A DNA stretch of 64,000 nucleotides from Aliivibrio sp. S4MY1 (GCF_028765545.1 NZ_JARACP010000002.1:248001-312000), one strand, 5' to 3'. Positions 8,636 to 17,901 are shown, numbered from the stretch's first letter. Notes: generated by a model not told the origin, from the sequence alone. Made by a program: numbers and translations.

Positions 8636-9310
8636 ATGAAAAAATTAATTAAATCAACATTATTGATCGCATCACTATTTGGATTTTCAACGCTAACACA
8701 AGCAGCTGATTATGGTGTTTCATTAAATTGGAATACTAATAATGCTGAAAAAGTACTGGAGTTAATGAATGCTCAACGTTCAGCGTTTGGAGAATTAATT
8801 AAGCAAAAAGAAATTAAAGATATGTTTATTTCTGAAAGTGATATTGACGGAAAACCAATGGGTATCCTTCGATTTGTTATCCAAGCGGATAGTGAAAAAG
8901 AGGTTGAAAATAAACTAGCATCACTTCCTTTTTATAAAGAAAACATAGTTAAAATTTCTAATATCCAATTGTTAGGCGGTAAGTGGTTGGATAATACACC
9001 GATAAATAAAAATTATGCATTGATGTTTAAGTGGGATGCAGATATTGATGTAATGGAAATGGATCGTGTTATTGGAGTTGACTTACAGCGCGTGGTTTCT
9101 TTGAATGCATCGGGATTAGTGACGTCATCGTATATTAATACTCAAACAGTGAAAGATGGTTCTACTCGTCCAACTTATTCTGTATCTATCATGGCAAAAG
9201 ATGAAGCACATGCTCGAGAGTTAAGCCAGCAGTTTGAAGTTGTAGCATTAGGATACGCAAAGGTGGACGTTATGTACTTAGGTCATAAAATTAATATGGC
9301 AGGGCTATAA
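8636..9310 (+). CDS. periplasmic protein with two ABM-like repeats
   Basis: A 224-residue exported protein of unknown function, with signal peptide (residues 1-23, ending LTQAAD). The mature region seems to be two similar halves (about 24-118 and 125-220). Each reads as strand, long helix with 'LELMNAQR' or 'MEMDRVIGVDLQR', then strands and a second helix, like the dimeric alpha/beta-barrel fold of YciI or muconolactone-isomerase proteins. That fold is normally cytoplasmic, so a secreted tandem version is unusual. It sits between the cytochrome c' and a membrane protein; the next ATG follows one base after its stop. The fold call is an inference. Confidence 0.6.
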   Translation: MKKLIKSTLLIASLFGFSTLTQAADYGVSLNWNTNNAEKVLELMNAQRSAFGELIKQKEIKDMFISESDIDGKPMGILRFVIQADSEKEVENKLASLPFYKENIVKISNIQLLGGKWLDNTPINKNYALMFKWDADIDVMEMDRVIGVDLQRVVSLNASGLVTSSYINTQTVKDGSTRPTYSVSIMAKDEAHARELSQQFEVVALGYAKVDVMYLGHKINMAGL

Positions 9311-9311
9311 G

Positions 9312-9794
9312 ATGAAAGTATCAAAAGAGAATATGACTAATTTAATGTTTCTGGTTGGTGTTATTATGTATGTTGGTGGGATTTTATCTCACATTGTGAT
9401 TGGAAATGTATTTAATCATGATGATATGCATGCTCTTTATTATATGTCGGTATATAAAGAACAAAGTGCTTATATTTTGATTGTGCCAGGTTTGATTTTA
9501 AAATTGTTAGCTACTTTTATGGAATCTAAGCAGTATAAAGTTAAGCCTGTTTGGTTAAAAGTCCAATATGCTTGCATGACATTTTTAGCCATAAATGCAC
9601 TTGTATTTTTAGTTCCTATGATGCCCGAGTTAACGGCACTTTCTGCACAAAACATTGCTCTTGGACAGATAACAAGTATCTATCAAGAAACCGCACATAG
9701 AGAAATGTTGATCGGTATATCAAATGCATTACCTTTGCTAATCATGGTGGTTTTAAGTGGATTAAGCCTTAAAGATAACGATGATAGAAAGTAG
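9312..9794 (+). CDS. four-helix membrane protein of cytochrome c' unit
   Basis: A 160-residue integral membrane protein that I do not recognise. It has four hydrophobic helices (about 8-32, 50-68, 83-105 and 132-152). Histidines lie near the membrane faces (ILSHIVIGNVFNHDDMH and TAHREMLIGIS), reminiscent of small quinone- or haem-binding membrane proteins. It starts one base after the stop of the preceding gene, so the two are translationally coupled. It could anchor or reduce the periplasmic partners in this unit. A bidirectional terminator follows. Confidence 0.6.
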   Translation: MKVSKENMTNLMFLVGVIMYVGGILSHIVIGNVFNHDDMHALYYMSVYKEQSAYILIVPGLILKLLATFMESKQYKVKPVWLKVQYACMTFLAINALVFLVPMMPELTALSAQNIALGQITSIYQETAHREMLIGISNALPLLIMVVLSGLSLKDNDDRK

Positions 9795-9809
9795 ATATTA
9801 AAAATAGAA

Positions 9810-9844
9810 AAAAGGGTTGAAGACATGCTCATTTCAACCCTTTT
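9810..9844. terminator. bidirectional terminator hairpin
   Basis: A 12-bp perfect stem (AAAAGGGTTGAA / TTCAACCCTTTT) with an 11-nt loop between two convergent genes. Confidence 0.8.
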
Positions 9845-9861
9845 AACGTTTTATAACGGTA

Positions 9862-10479
9862 TTAGTTAGTCATTGCTAACTTAGCGCCAAAGCCCATTAA
9901 TAAAGAGCTTAATCCGTATTTTAGTAGATTAGAAAAAGCTTTGCTTTCTGCGATTACAGTTCTGAATTTTCCTGCAAAAATAGCAATACAAATAAACCAT
10001 AGCAAAGCGATAATAGCGGTTGTGATACCAAGCATTCCGAGCATTAAAGGTGATGAGGTCTCTGGAGTTAAAAATTGAGGAATAAAGGCAACAAAAGTCA
10101 AACACACTTTTGGGTTGAGGGCATTGGTCAAAATACCTTGACGGAAAACTTTTATATCAGATGTACGATTGGTGGTTTCTACTTGGCCAAAACCCCCTTT
10201 TGCTGTGAACATTTTAAATCCGATATAACACAGGTAAGCGGCACCGATGTATTTAATTACCATAAAAGCGGTTGCAGAAGAGAGTAATAGTGCACTTAAA
10301 CCAACGACAGCTAAAAAGGTATGAAAAAGAACACCAGTAGCGATACCCACTGCGGCATAAATTCCTGTTTTTGCACCACCGCCTAAGGCTTTTGAAAGAA
10401 CGTAAAAGAAATCAGCGCCAGGCATCGCACAAAAGGCGAACATTCCAGCGATAAAAAGAAGGTAAGTTTCAATGCTCAT
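9862..10479 (-). CDS. LysE/RhtB-family amino-acid exporter
   Basis: A small LysE-superfamily exporter with about six hydrophobic helices. The family motif AFCAMPGADFFYVLSKAL sits in helix 1 and the region around NPKVCLTFVAFIPQFL in the middle. I chose the start MSIETYLLFIAG (205 residues). In-frame starts at 10503 and 10491 would add hydrophilic residues before the first helix. The substrate is probably an amino acid or homoserine-like compound, which sequence cannot settle. A LysR gene lies just upstream on the same strand. Confidence 0.82.
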   Translation of the reverse strand: MSIETYLLFIAGMFAFCAMPGADFFYVLSKALGGGAKTGIYAAVGIATGVLFHTFLAVVGLSALLLSSATAFMVIKYIGAAYLCYIGFKMFTAKGGFGQVETTNRTSDIKVFRQGILTNALNPKVCLTFVAFIPQFLTPETSSPLMLGMLGITTAIIALLWFICIAIFAGKFRTVIAESKAFSNLLKYGLSSLLMGFGAKLAMTN

Positions 10480-10583
10480 AAATAATTCCATGTACTGCTG
10501 CATTTGATATTAAGGACTATGATTAAGCCCTTTTCATATGGGATTAGGAGTAATTTACTGTTTATTTTGAACGAAAGAAATCA

Positions 10584-11468
10584 TTATTCTGAGACTTCTA
10601 ATAAATAGTCTTCAACTTGTTCAGATAGCCAGTCAATAATAACGCCGCGAGGCATGTTCGTTTTGGTCATTTCTGCGAAAGATTGCCAGTTCATCGCTCG
10701 ATTATGTTTAAGAACCTTTAAGGTGCCATCGCGTAAATGCTCATTGATTAATAATGCGGGAACGGATGACCAGCCTGTTTTATCCAAAACAGCATCACGC
10801 AGGTGCTCATAGAAAGTAAGTGCAATGTATTTACTGGATGTTGGTTCAAACACCATCAATTCATCATCATCAATGTAGTTCAGAATGATTTCAGTGTGGC
10901 TTTCTAGATCTGTTGGGCTTACTTTTCTTAGCTGACTTAATGGGTGTTCTCTATGTGCGACCGACATCATACGAATTTGGCCTAACTCATTTTGTTGAAC
11001 ATGCAGAAGTTGGCTATTAATAGGTAATATTCCATACGCTACATCAACGACATTTTGTTCTACCATTTCTTCAAGTTCTGGCGATGGAGCAACATAAATA
11101 GAGATGCTGGTGTTTGGAAATTTTCGACTCATGCGAGTTAAAATATCACGCCAAATGGGTTCAGGCAGTGAGTCATCTCGAACCACGCGAATGGTTGAAG
11201 CTATGCCTTCGTTATATTGTAAGCACTTACTAACAATGTCATTACTAATGACCATCATACGTTGGCAATCATTCACAATCGACTCGCCAATTTCTGTTGG
11301 AGTAATACGGTTACCTGTGCGGACCAATAAAGTCACTCCAAGTTCATCTTCAAGCGTACTTAACGCAGCACTGACGGTGGTTCGACTTTTTTGAAGTTTA
11401 CGAGCTGCTTCTGCAATAGAACCCAATTCAACCGTATATAAGAGCATTTCAATTTGACTGGTTTTCAT
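10584..11468 (-). CDS. LysR-family regulator
   Basis: A 294-residue LysR regulator with helix-turn-helix at residues 3-60 (SIAEAARKLQKSRTTVSAALSTLEDELG) and a substrate-binding domain beyond. It is divergent from a CDF transporter gene and upstream of a LysE exporter gene on its own strand, so either may be its target. A 20-bp imperfect inverted repeat (11491-11510) just before its start is a candidate operator. The effector is unknown. Confidence 0.83.
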   Translation of the reverse strand: MKTSQIEMLLYTVELGSIAEAARKLQKSRTTVSAALSTLEDELGVTLLVRTGNRITPTEIGESIVNDCQRMMVISNDIVSKCLQYNEGIASTIRVVRDDSLPEPIWRDILTRMSRKFPNTSISIYVAPSPELEEMVEQNVVDVAYGILPINSQLLHVQQNELGQIRMMSVAHREHPLSQLRKVSPTDLESHTEIILNYIDDDELMVFEPTSSKYIALTFYEHLRDAVLDKTGWSSVPALLINEHLRDGTLKVLKHNRAMNWQSFAEMTKTNMPRGVIIDWLSEQVEDYLLEVSE

Positions 11469-11490
11469 GATCTTTTTCTCGTTAATTTAT

Positions 11491-11510
11491 GTCGTTTAAT
11501 CTTAAGCGAC
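11491..11510. promoter_or_regulatory. inverted repeat in LysR/CDF promoter region
   Basis: GTCGTTTAATCTTAAGCGAC is an inverted repeat with arms of 9 bp (one mismatch) and a 2-nt spacer, placed 23 bp before the LysR start. Candidate binding site for that regulator. Confidence 0.4.
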
Positions 11511-11608
11511 GAATTAGTTGACGCTGACTGATTATCCTATCACCAATTTTCTCTATATGATGATCTGTATACATAAAAAAGACGAAAAATAAGTCGATGG
11601 AGGAAAAT

Positions 11609-12292
11609 ATGTCGTATTCAATTAGAAAAGAAAGGCAATTATTACTGGTTTCAACGTTTTCAGCTTTACTGTTTGCAATGTTAGGTATTGTATTAGGTAC
11701 GCTGATTCATTCATTAGTTATTATTTTTGATGGTGTTTACTCATTAGTGAGTTTAGGTCTAACCCTAGTTTCGCTAGTGGCAGTGCTGTACATTCGAAAA
11801 GAAGATGTTTCGAAGAATATCAAGCGTGTTAAGGTAATTGAGTCTTCAGTAATTTTGCTTAAAGGGATCGCAATTACCTTAATGTGTGTACTTTCATTTG
11901 TTGCTGCTGTTCAAGCAATAATGGAAGGTGGCCGAGAAGTGAATACCGGTATTGCATTAGCCTTTGGTGTTTTTAGCATGATAGGTTGTTATACAAGTTA
12001 TTGGGTCATGAAAACCCAAGGTCGTGAAGTCAACTCGGCTCTTGTTGATGCAGAAGCAAAACAATGGTTAATGGATACCGTAATTAGTGCTGCTGTATTT
12101 GTAGGCTTTATGATTGCAAAAGTATTGCTACTAACATCATATGCGCATTATGCACAACTTGCTGACCCAATTATGGTTGTAATGGCATCTATCTATTTTA
12201 TTATTGTGCCAGTTAAAATGATCATTAGTTCATCAAAACAGTTACACCAATTAAATCGAGATGGTGTTTTAGCAAAGTATTCACACGCCTAA
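11609..12292 (+). CDS. cation diffusion facilitator family transporter
   Basis: A 227-residue inner-membrane protein with five to six helices resembling the CDF family of divalent metal/proton antiporters. Helix 2 carries IFDGVYSLVSLGLTLVS, and a later helix carries DAEAKQWLMDT, the place of the second metal-site aspartate. The C-terminal cytoplasmic metal domain is nearly absent, so the protein is shorter than most CDFs. I chose MSYSIRKE because GGAGG lies 7 nt before it; the upstream ATG overlaps that site. It overlaps the convergent Lrp gene by 4 bp. Confidence 0.72.
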   Translation: MSYSIRKERQLLLVSTFSALLFAMLGIVLGTLIHSLVIIFDGVYSLVSLGLTLVSLVAVLYIRKEDVSKNIKRVKVIESSVILLKGIAITLMCVLSFVAAVQAIMEGGREVNTGIALAFGVFSMIGCYTSYWVMKTQGREVNSALVDAEAKQWLMDTVISAAVFVGFMIAKVLLLTSYAHYAQLADPIMVVMASIYFIIVPVKMIISSSKQLHQLNRDGVLAKYSHA

Positions 12293-12732
12293 GTTCTTTC
12301 ATCTTTAGGCGTGTCCATCACCACTAAGGTGCCAATTGAGTTGACCTGAGAGATCTCTCCAAGTACGTTTGAATGAAACTGCTTATATGAGGATAGACTC
12401 TCAGTCTCAACCCGCAATAGATACTCATTCGCTCCCGTAATATTGTGGCATTCTGTTACTTCATTTGATTCCATTATCTGTGCTTCGAAATCTTTTTGTG
12501 ATTTTTTACTGTGATCCGATAATCCGATCGTCACATAAGCAACAAATCCTATTCCACACTTATTTGGATTTAATACCGCACGATAGCCTTGAATCGTTCC
12601 ATTCCGCTCTAATTCTTGTACACGACGTAATGTTGCTGAAGGTGATAATCCAATGCGTTCAGATAACTCAACATTGGTTAATCGTCCATTTAATTTCAGT
12701 TCTTGCAATATTCTTTCGTCAAACCTATCCAT
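12289..12732 (-). CDS. Lrp/AsnC-family regulator
   Basis: A 147-residue feast/famine regulator. An N-terminal AsnC-type helix-turn-helix (LTNVELSERIGLSPSATLRRVQELERNG, about residues 18-46) is followed by the RAM effector domain ending with VNSIGTLVVMDTPKDE. It is divergent from a LysE-type exporter gene across 108 bp. This pairing is common and suggests that it senses an amino acid and controls the exporter. It overlaps the convergent CDF gene by four bases at the stop codons. Confidence 0.88.
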   Translation of the reverse strand: MDRFDERILQELKLNGRLTNVELSERIGLSPSATLRRVQELERNGTIQGYRAVLNPNKCGIGFVAYVTIGLSDHSKKSQKDFEAQIMESNEVTECHNITGANEYLLRVETESLSSYKQFHSNVLGEISQVNSIGTLVVMDTPKDERT

Positions 12733-12840
12733 AGTGACAATACCTTGCGAATTATTTTAATTTTAAACAAATATAGACAGAAAATTTACTCAGTCTCGCA
12801 TTAAGATACAAGCAGAATTTATTTTTATAAGATACTTATT

Positions 12841-13428
12841 ATGGACTACACCTATTTACTTGCTTTAACCACATTTGCTTTTGTTGGAGCGTTTACGCCA
12901 GGGCCAAATAACATTATGTTGATGACTTCAGGAGCGAACGTTGGTTTTGTTCGTACTATTCCACACATGCTTGGGGTGATATTTGGTTTTGCATTTATGT
13001 TGGTGTTAGTTGGGTTTGGTTTAGTTCAAATTTTTCATACCTACCCTAAATTAGAAATGGCATTGCAGATCATCAGTGCGGTGTATTTACTTTATCTGGC
13101 GTATAAAATTGCGAGCAGTAAACCCGTTGATAATATTAATGGTGACTACAAACCGATGTCGTTCCTACAAGCTGCGAGCTTTCAATGGGTTAACCCAAAA
13201 GGGTGGTCAATGGCATTATCGGTTATGAGTATTTACGCGACCAGTGCAGATATATTTAGTGTGCTTCTAATCGCATTGGTCTTTATTTGTATTAATGTTC
13301 CGACTGTGAGTTTTTGGACGGTTGCAGGTAAAGAATTACAAAAGAGATTAAAAACACCGAAGCATTTAAAGTTTTTTAACTACAGTATGGCAGGTTTACT
13401 TGTCGGCTCTATGGTGATGGGATTTTAA
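12841..13428 (+). CDS. LysE-family amino-acid exporter
   Basis: A 195-residue LysE/RhtB-type exporter with six hydrophobic helices. The signature AFTPGPNNIMLMTSGANVGF is at residues 17-36, and QWVNPKGWSMALSVMS marks the central region. It is divergent from an Lrp/AsnC regulator, its probable controller. The substrate is not evident; relatives export basic, small neutral or sulphur amino acids. Confidence 0.85.
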   Translation: MDYTYLLALTTFAFVGAFTPGPNNIMLMTSGANVGFVRTIPHMLGVIFGFAFMLVLVGFGLVQIFHTYPKLEMALQIISAVYLLYLAYKIASSKPVDNINGDYKPMSFLQAASFQWVNPKGWSMALSVMSIYATSADIFSVLLIALVFICINVPTVSFWTVAGKELQKRLKTPKHLKFFNYSMAGLLVGSMVMGF

Positions 13429-13519
13429 TTGGTTTTCTTTGTTAATCGGGTGTTGCTGTCTTGGATGTGTTATCTTTATGTATATCACTTCTAAATACAC
13501 GATTAACAAGGGTATCCCT

Positions 13520-14377
13520 ATGTATCGACACTTCTTTTTGCTTCTCATCACTCTTTTTACTTCACTGTCATTACACGCAGAGGAAGTGACCTATTCAGAA
13601 CAAGAGTATTTAGATCGTCCATTAATGGAACGTTATATTTTAGATGAGCTGAAGGCTTTGCGTACCGAACAACAAGACCTAGAGCGACGTTTAACTATTC
13701 AAATTACCGACCGTGAGTTAGCGGTTGCAGATAAATCATTAAATTATTCTAATACAACGGTAACGTACTTTTTCTATGTCATTGCGGCGGTGGCTTCTTT
13801 GATTGCATTGATTGGTTGGCAATCATTAAGAGAAATGAAACAAAACACCAAAGAAATGGCAGACAAGCAACTCAATAAAATCGCCCAAGATTATGAGAAA
13901 AAATTTGTAGCATTAGAGCGTGATTTAAAACGTAAAACGCGAATTATTACTGAGAATAACCGTGAAATCGAGATCATCAATGAAGTGCATAATTTGTGGC
14001 TTCGAGCTCAAAGTGTACAAACGCCTGAGCAAAAAATGGATATTTATGATGAGATTTTAAAAGTAAGACCGGGTGATTTAGAAGCGTTAACGTATAAAGC
14101 GGATGCAGCAATGGAGATGCGTGAATTCCATTGGGCACTGAATTTATGTAATCGTGTTTTAGAAGTGGATGATCAAAATGCACACGCACTATTCCAACGT
14201 GCTTGTGCGTATGCGCAATTAGGGGCTGAAGTGCAAGCCATTGATGACTTGCAACGTTCTATTGAGGCAAGTACTTCTATGCGTGAACTTGTATTAGAAG
14301 AGACAGACTTTGACCCATTAAGAGGTTTAGAGCGTTTTGAAACACTATTAGAAGAATATGCCAATAACGTATCTTAA
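13520..14377 (+). CDS. membrane-anchored TPR protein
   Basis: A 285-residue protein of unknown role. The start at 13520 has AAGGG upstream and gives a signal peptide (MYRHFFLLLITLFTSLSLHA). The start at 13439 would add 27 unlikely residues. After the signal come a coiled-coil stretch (ELKALRTEQQDLERRL), one membrane helix (TYFFYVIAAVASLIALIGW), a second charged coil, then two to three TPR-like repeats (LEALTYKADAAMEMREFHWALNLCNRVLEVD, continuing in HALFQRACAYAQLG). The TPR part should face the cytoplasm and bind protein partners. Confidence 0.7.
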   Translation: MYRHFFLLLITLFTSLSLHAEEVTYSEQEYLDRPLMERYILDELKALRTEQQDLERRLTIQITDRELAVADKSLNYSNTTVTYFFYVIAAVASLIALIGWQSLREMKQNTKEMADKQLNKIAQDYEKKFVALERDLKRKTRIITENNREIEIINEVHNLWLRAQSVQTPEQKMDIYDEILKVRPGDLEALTYKADAAMEMREFHWALNLCNRVLEVDDQNAHALFQRACAYAQLGAEVQAIDDLQRSIEASTSMRELVLEETDFDPLRGLERFETLLEEYANNVS

Positions 14378-14388
14378 ATAAGTATCAT

Positions 14389-15291
14389 TTATTCGCCAAG
14401 GTGCTCGAAAATAAAATCCATAAAGCAACGTACCTTGGCTGACATATGTTTACGACTAGGATAAACCATAAATATATCAATGGTTAATTTTGGGTAGTCC
14501 GCAAACAACTCAACTAACTTACCGGTTTCTAATTCATCTGTTAAATGAAAGTGAGGGATGCGTGTTATCCCTTGCCCTGCCAAACATAACGATAACTCCA
14601 TAAATGAATTGTTAGTGATGACCTGACACTGCAATGGTACAGCAATAGGGTGATTGTCTTTATCTACAAAATCCCAAACAGCGCCTTGTTTTACATACGC
14701 ATAACCAATGGTTTTATGTTCTGAGAGTTCATTAGGATGCAATGGTGCCCCGTATTTTTTTAAATAGTCTGGTGACGCAATAGTGATGGCTCTTGACCGT
14801 AAAAATCGACGGCTGATCAAGCTAGAATCTTCAAGTTGATGTGATGCACGGAGCGCCATATCAAACCCTTCTGCAACGATATCAATTTTTCTGTCATTTA
14901 AGTCTAACTCAAGTGTGATGTCTGGGTATAAATCCGTAAATTTACCAAGAATTGGACGTAAGCGTGAAAGTGCAAAGCCAACAGGACAGCTGACTTTTAA
15001 TCGACCTTTAGGTTTTTCTTGTTGTCTTGTAATCGAATTTTCAGCCATTTGAGCATCTTCAATGAGTTGTTGGCATTGCTGAAAATAAAGTTCGCCTTCA
15101 GGGGTTAGACGTAGCGTTCGAGTTGTGCGGTGAAGAAGGCGAACACCCAAACGCTCTTCTAATTTTCCGATCTCTTTACTGATATAAGAAGTTGAGTGGC
15201 CACTATTAAGAGCAGCTTGCGTAAAACTGCCACTAGTGACGACCTCAACAAAAATTACCATCCCATCAAATAACGTTGAACTAAAGGCCAT
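14389..15291 (-). CDS. LysR-family regulator (DmlR/AaeR-like group)
   Basis: A 300-residue LysR regulator. The helix-turn-helix spans residues 8-65 (SFTQAALNSGHSTSYISKEIGKLEERLG), followed by KGRLKVSCPVGFALSRL and the substrate-binding domain, as in the large DmlR/AaeR-like group. It is divergent from an NADPH-dependent FMN reductase gene across 178 bp and probably regulates it. The effector is unknown. Confidence 0.85.
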   Translation of the reverse strand: MAFSSTLFDGMVIFVEVVTSGSFTQAALNSGHSTSYISKEIGKLEERLGVRLLHRTTRTLRLTPEGELYFQQCQQLIEDAQMAENSITRQQEKPKGRLKVSCPVGFALSRLRPILGKFTDLYPDITLELDLNDRKIDIVAEGFDMALRASHQLEDSSLISRRFLRSRAITIASPDYLKKYGAPLHPNELSEHKTIGYAYVKQGAVWDFVDKDNHPIAVPLQCQVITNNSFMELSLCLAGQGITRIPHFHLTDELETGKLVELFADYPKLTIDIFMVYPSRKHMSAKVRCFMDFIFEHLGE

Positions 15292-15469
15292 AATCTACTT
15301 CTTTACACTTCTATTGCGAGTCATATGGAAATAATCATTGCACATTTAGGCTATTAATCAATATTCGTGAATGAATTATAGTTATTCCATCGCAAACAAG
15401 AACAATAAATTTGAAAAGAGCAGAGCATTAACTACTCTTTCTACTTAAATAGAATATGAAGGTATCCCT

Positions 15470-15991
15470 ATGAAAATTTTAGCATTAGCAGCAAGCAGTA
15501 GTTCAACATCAATTAACAAGCGCTTAGCAACGTATGCAGCAGGCCTTGCGGCAAATGCTGAAGTTGAGGTTCTTGATTTAAATAATTTTGAAATGCCTAT
15601 CTTCAATGAAGACAAAGAAAAAGAGTTAGGACAGCCAGAGCAAGCAAAGCGTTTTTTCCAAAAAATTGGTGAAGCCGATGCTGTTGTTATTTCTTATGCT
15701 GAACACAATGGCTCTTATGCTGCAGCATTTAAAAACGTATTTGATTGGACTTCTCGTATCGATATGAAAGTCTACCAAGGTAAACCTGTTGTAATGCTAG
15801 CTACGTCTCCTGGCCCTGGTGGTGCAGCAACGGTATTAGCAGCGGCTACTGGTTCTGCTCCTTACTTTGCAGCAGATGTTAAGGGCTCACTTTCTGTACC
15901 TAGTTTTTATGATAACTTTGATATGGAAAAAGGTGAGTTACGTAACGAAGAGTTGAATGCTGAACTAAAAACGATCATGTCGGCATTATAA
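15470..15991 (+). CDS. NADPH-dependent FMN reductase family protein
   Basis: A 173-residue flavodoxin-fold reductase. The N-terminal phosphate loop LALAASSSSTSINKRLA binds FMN. Further signatures are ADAVVISYAEHNGSYAAAFKNVFDW (about residues 70-94) and TSPGPGGAATVLAAA. Relatives reduce FMN, quinones or azo compounds with NAD(P)H. It is divergent from a LysR gene. AAGGTATCCCT precedes its ATG, the same leader as that of the TPR gene at 13520. A terminator follows at 16010. Confidence 0.83.
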   Translation: MKILALAASSSSTSINKRLATYAAGLAANAEVEVLDLNNFEMPIFNEDKEKELGQPEQAKRFFQKIGEADAVVISYAEHNGSYAAAFKNVFDWTSRIDMKVYQGKPVVMLATSPGPGGAATVLAAATGSAPYFAADVKGSLSVPSFYDNFDMEKGELRNEELNAELKTIMSAL

Positions 15992-16009
15992 AATTTCAGA
16001 GAAAGACAG

Positions 16010-16043
16010 AGGCGTATTCACTTTGTGGCTGCGCCTTTTTTTA
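16010..16043 (+). terminator. rho-independent terminator
   Basis: A short G+C stem (AGGCG / CGCCT) with a 17-nt loop followed by seven T, 19 nt after the FMN reductase stop. Confidence 0.6.
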
Positions 16044-16229
16044 TACAATAAATTCTCAGAGTAAAAACAAAAAAGTGAATATATAAAATCAAGCAGATAC
16101 TTTTTATGTCACAAATCCTCAACAAATGAGCAAGCTTTCATCATTCAATACTATTATTTGCAATTGTTATGAATGAGAATGGATAGGCATCAATTATTAT
16201 ATGGTCATGATTTATATAGGACGTTTTTT

Positions 16230-17834
16230 ATGATTAAGAAGTATTTTGCCGCTTTGTTATTAATGATGAGTATGATGGCTTCAGCCTACGCTCAATCAGT
16301 TGATAGCATGGTTACAGTTCAACAAGAGTTAAAAGAAAGATTAGTACAGTTATCTACCGCTGATCCTGCCGATAAATTGTTTTTTGAAGATGTATTACGT
16401 CGTAAAAATGACAAAGTTCGAGCGGATATTGAATTACAGCTGCAAGAAAATCCAAGTGCTAAAGGACTTGATGGTGTTGTTCGTTCTGAAATGCTCCTTA
16501 TGGGCGAGTTATTGCAACTGAGTCATCAAAATTTGGTTGAATTGACTAAAGCTGTTCGTAAAGCGAAAGGCGATGAAAAAGACGATTTAGAATTTGCTGC
16601 GCAAAAACGTCTTGGCATCATGGATATGTATTATGAAGAAGCGTTCAAAACATTATCATGGGGTGAAACACTAAATATTGATTTCACCAAAGAAAAAACA
16701 GCCATTTTAAAAGAACTAACAAATCGTGCTGATTTATTGGCAAACATTATTCATTATCTTGAATCACAAAAATCAGATATTGCAAAACGTATGCAATATG
16801 CGTCAGTAGAGAAGAAAGATCTGCTAACGCAAGATGCGACGAACTTGTCTGAACGAGTTTCATTAATGATTGCGAGTTTAGAAGTAACAACGGCATTAAT
16901 GGAGCAAAACAATATTGATATTACAGAGTATAAACAGCTTATTTTCTCTGTAACTGGCGATATCAACAGCGATGTATTGGACATCGGCGTTGCTTATGGT
17001 TTAACAGAAGAGTGGGTTACTCGTTTTAAAGATTGGGCGGTAGAGAATGCGCCATCAATTATTGTTAAATTAGTTATTTTCTCGCTTATTCTTTGGGTGA
17101 CAAGTTTCCTTTCTCGACTTGCTAAAACAGCAATTAAGAAAAGTGTTTCTCACTCTAAAATGAAGTTCAGTAAGTTAATGCAAGAGTTCTTTGTGTCTAT
17201 GGGCTCAAAGTTCATCATGATGATCGGTATCTTGATTGCGTTATCTCAAATTGGCATTAATTTGGGTCCACTGTTAACTGGTTTTGGTGTTGCAGGTGTG
17301 GTTATTGGTTTTGCATTAAAAGACACGCTATCTAACTTTGCTTCTGGCATGATGATTCTGATTTATCGTCCATTTGATGTGGGTGATTTGGTTGATCTTG
17401 GTGGTATCGTAGGTAAAGTTAACCGAATGAATCTTGTATCTACTACAATCAAAACGGTAGATAACCAGAACTTAATTTTCCCAAACAATAAGATTTGGGG
17501 TGATGTGATTAAGAACGTAACTATCGAAACTGAGCGTCGTGTAGATATGGTATTTGGTATTGGTTATCAAGATGATATTGAAAAAGCAAAAGCCATCTTT
17601 ACTGATATCCTAGAAAGCCACCCATCGGTACTAAAAACACCAGAACCTATGGTGAAATTGCATACATTAAATGAATCGTCAGTGGACTTCATTGTTCGCC
17701 CTTGGGTTAAAACAGATGATTACTGGGATGTATACTGGGAAGTAACTGAAACGGTTAAGAAACGTTTAGATGCAGAAGGTGTGAGTATTCCATTCCCACA
17801 ACGTGATGTGCATATTTATAAGCATGAAGCGTAA
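16230..17834 (+). CDS. MscS-family mechanosensitive channel, large type
   Basis: A 534-residue membrane protein. The start at 16230 gives a signal peptide (MIKKYFAALLLMMSMMASAYAQ) and AGGA upstream; a start at 16173 would bury the signal. A 250-residue, mostly helical periplasmic region comes first, then three membrane helices from about residue 283. The MscS pore signature GVAGVVIGFALKDTLSNFASGMMILIYRPF follows, then the beta domain with FPNNKIWGDVIKN. It should open under hypo-osmotic stress. The Gly/Ala-rich pore helix is intact. A hairpin repeat begins directly after the stop. Confidence 0.9.
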   Translation: MIKKYFAALLLMMSMMASAYAQSVDSMVTVQQELKERLVQLSTADPADKLFFEDVLRRKNDKVRADIELQLQENPSAKGLDGVVRSEMLLMGELLQLSHQNLVELTKAVRKAKGDEKDDLEFAAQKRLGIMDMYYEEAFKTLSWGETLNIDFTKEKTAILKELTNRADLLANIIHYLESQKSDIAKRMQYASVEKKDLLTQDATNLSERVSLMIASLEVTTALMEQNNIDITEYKQLIFSVTGDINSDVLDIGVAYGLTEEWVTRFKDWAVENAPSIIVKLVIFSLILWVTSFLSRLAKTAIKKSVSHSKMKFSKLMQEFFVSMGSKFIMMIGILIALSQIGINLGPLLTGFGVAGVVIGFALKDTLSNFASGMMILIYRPFDVGDLVDLGGIVGKVNRMNLVSTTIKTVDNQNLIFPNNKIWGDVIKNVTIETERRVDMVFGIGYQDDIEKAKAIFTDILESHPSVLKTPEPMVKLHTLNESSVDFIVRPWVKTDDYWDVYWEVTETVKKRLDAEGVSIPFPQRDVHIYKHEA

Positions 17835-17880
17835 TACCAATCTACATAAGTATTTGAACAACTACTTATCCAGAATGGTA
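17835..17880. repeat. 46-bp REP-like hairpin repeat
   Basis: TACCAATCTACATAAGTA and TACTTATCCAGAATGGTA form an 18-bp imperfect inverted repeat (15 of 18 paired) around TTTGAACAAC, starting at the base after the mscS-like stop codon. It looks like an intergenic palindromic repeat of the REP/MITE-remnant kind; no second copy is seen in this window. Confidence 0.5.
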
Positions 17881-17901
17881 TAAGTAGAAAACGGTGAATG
17901 T

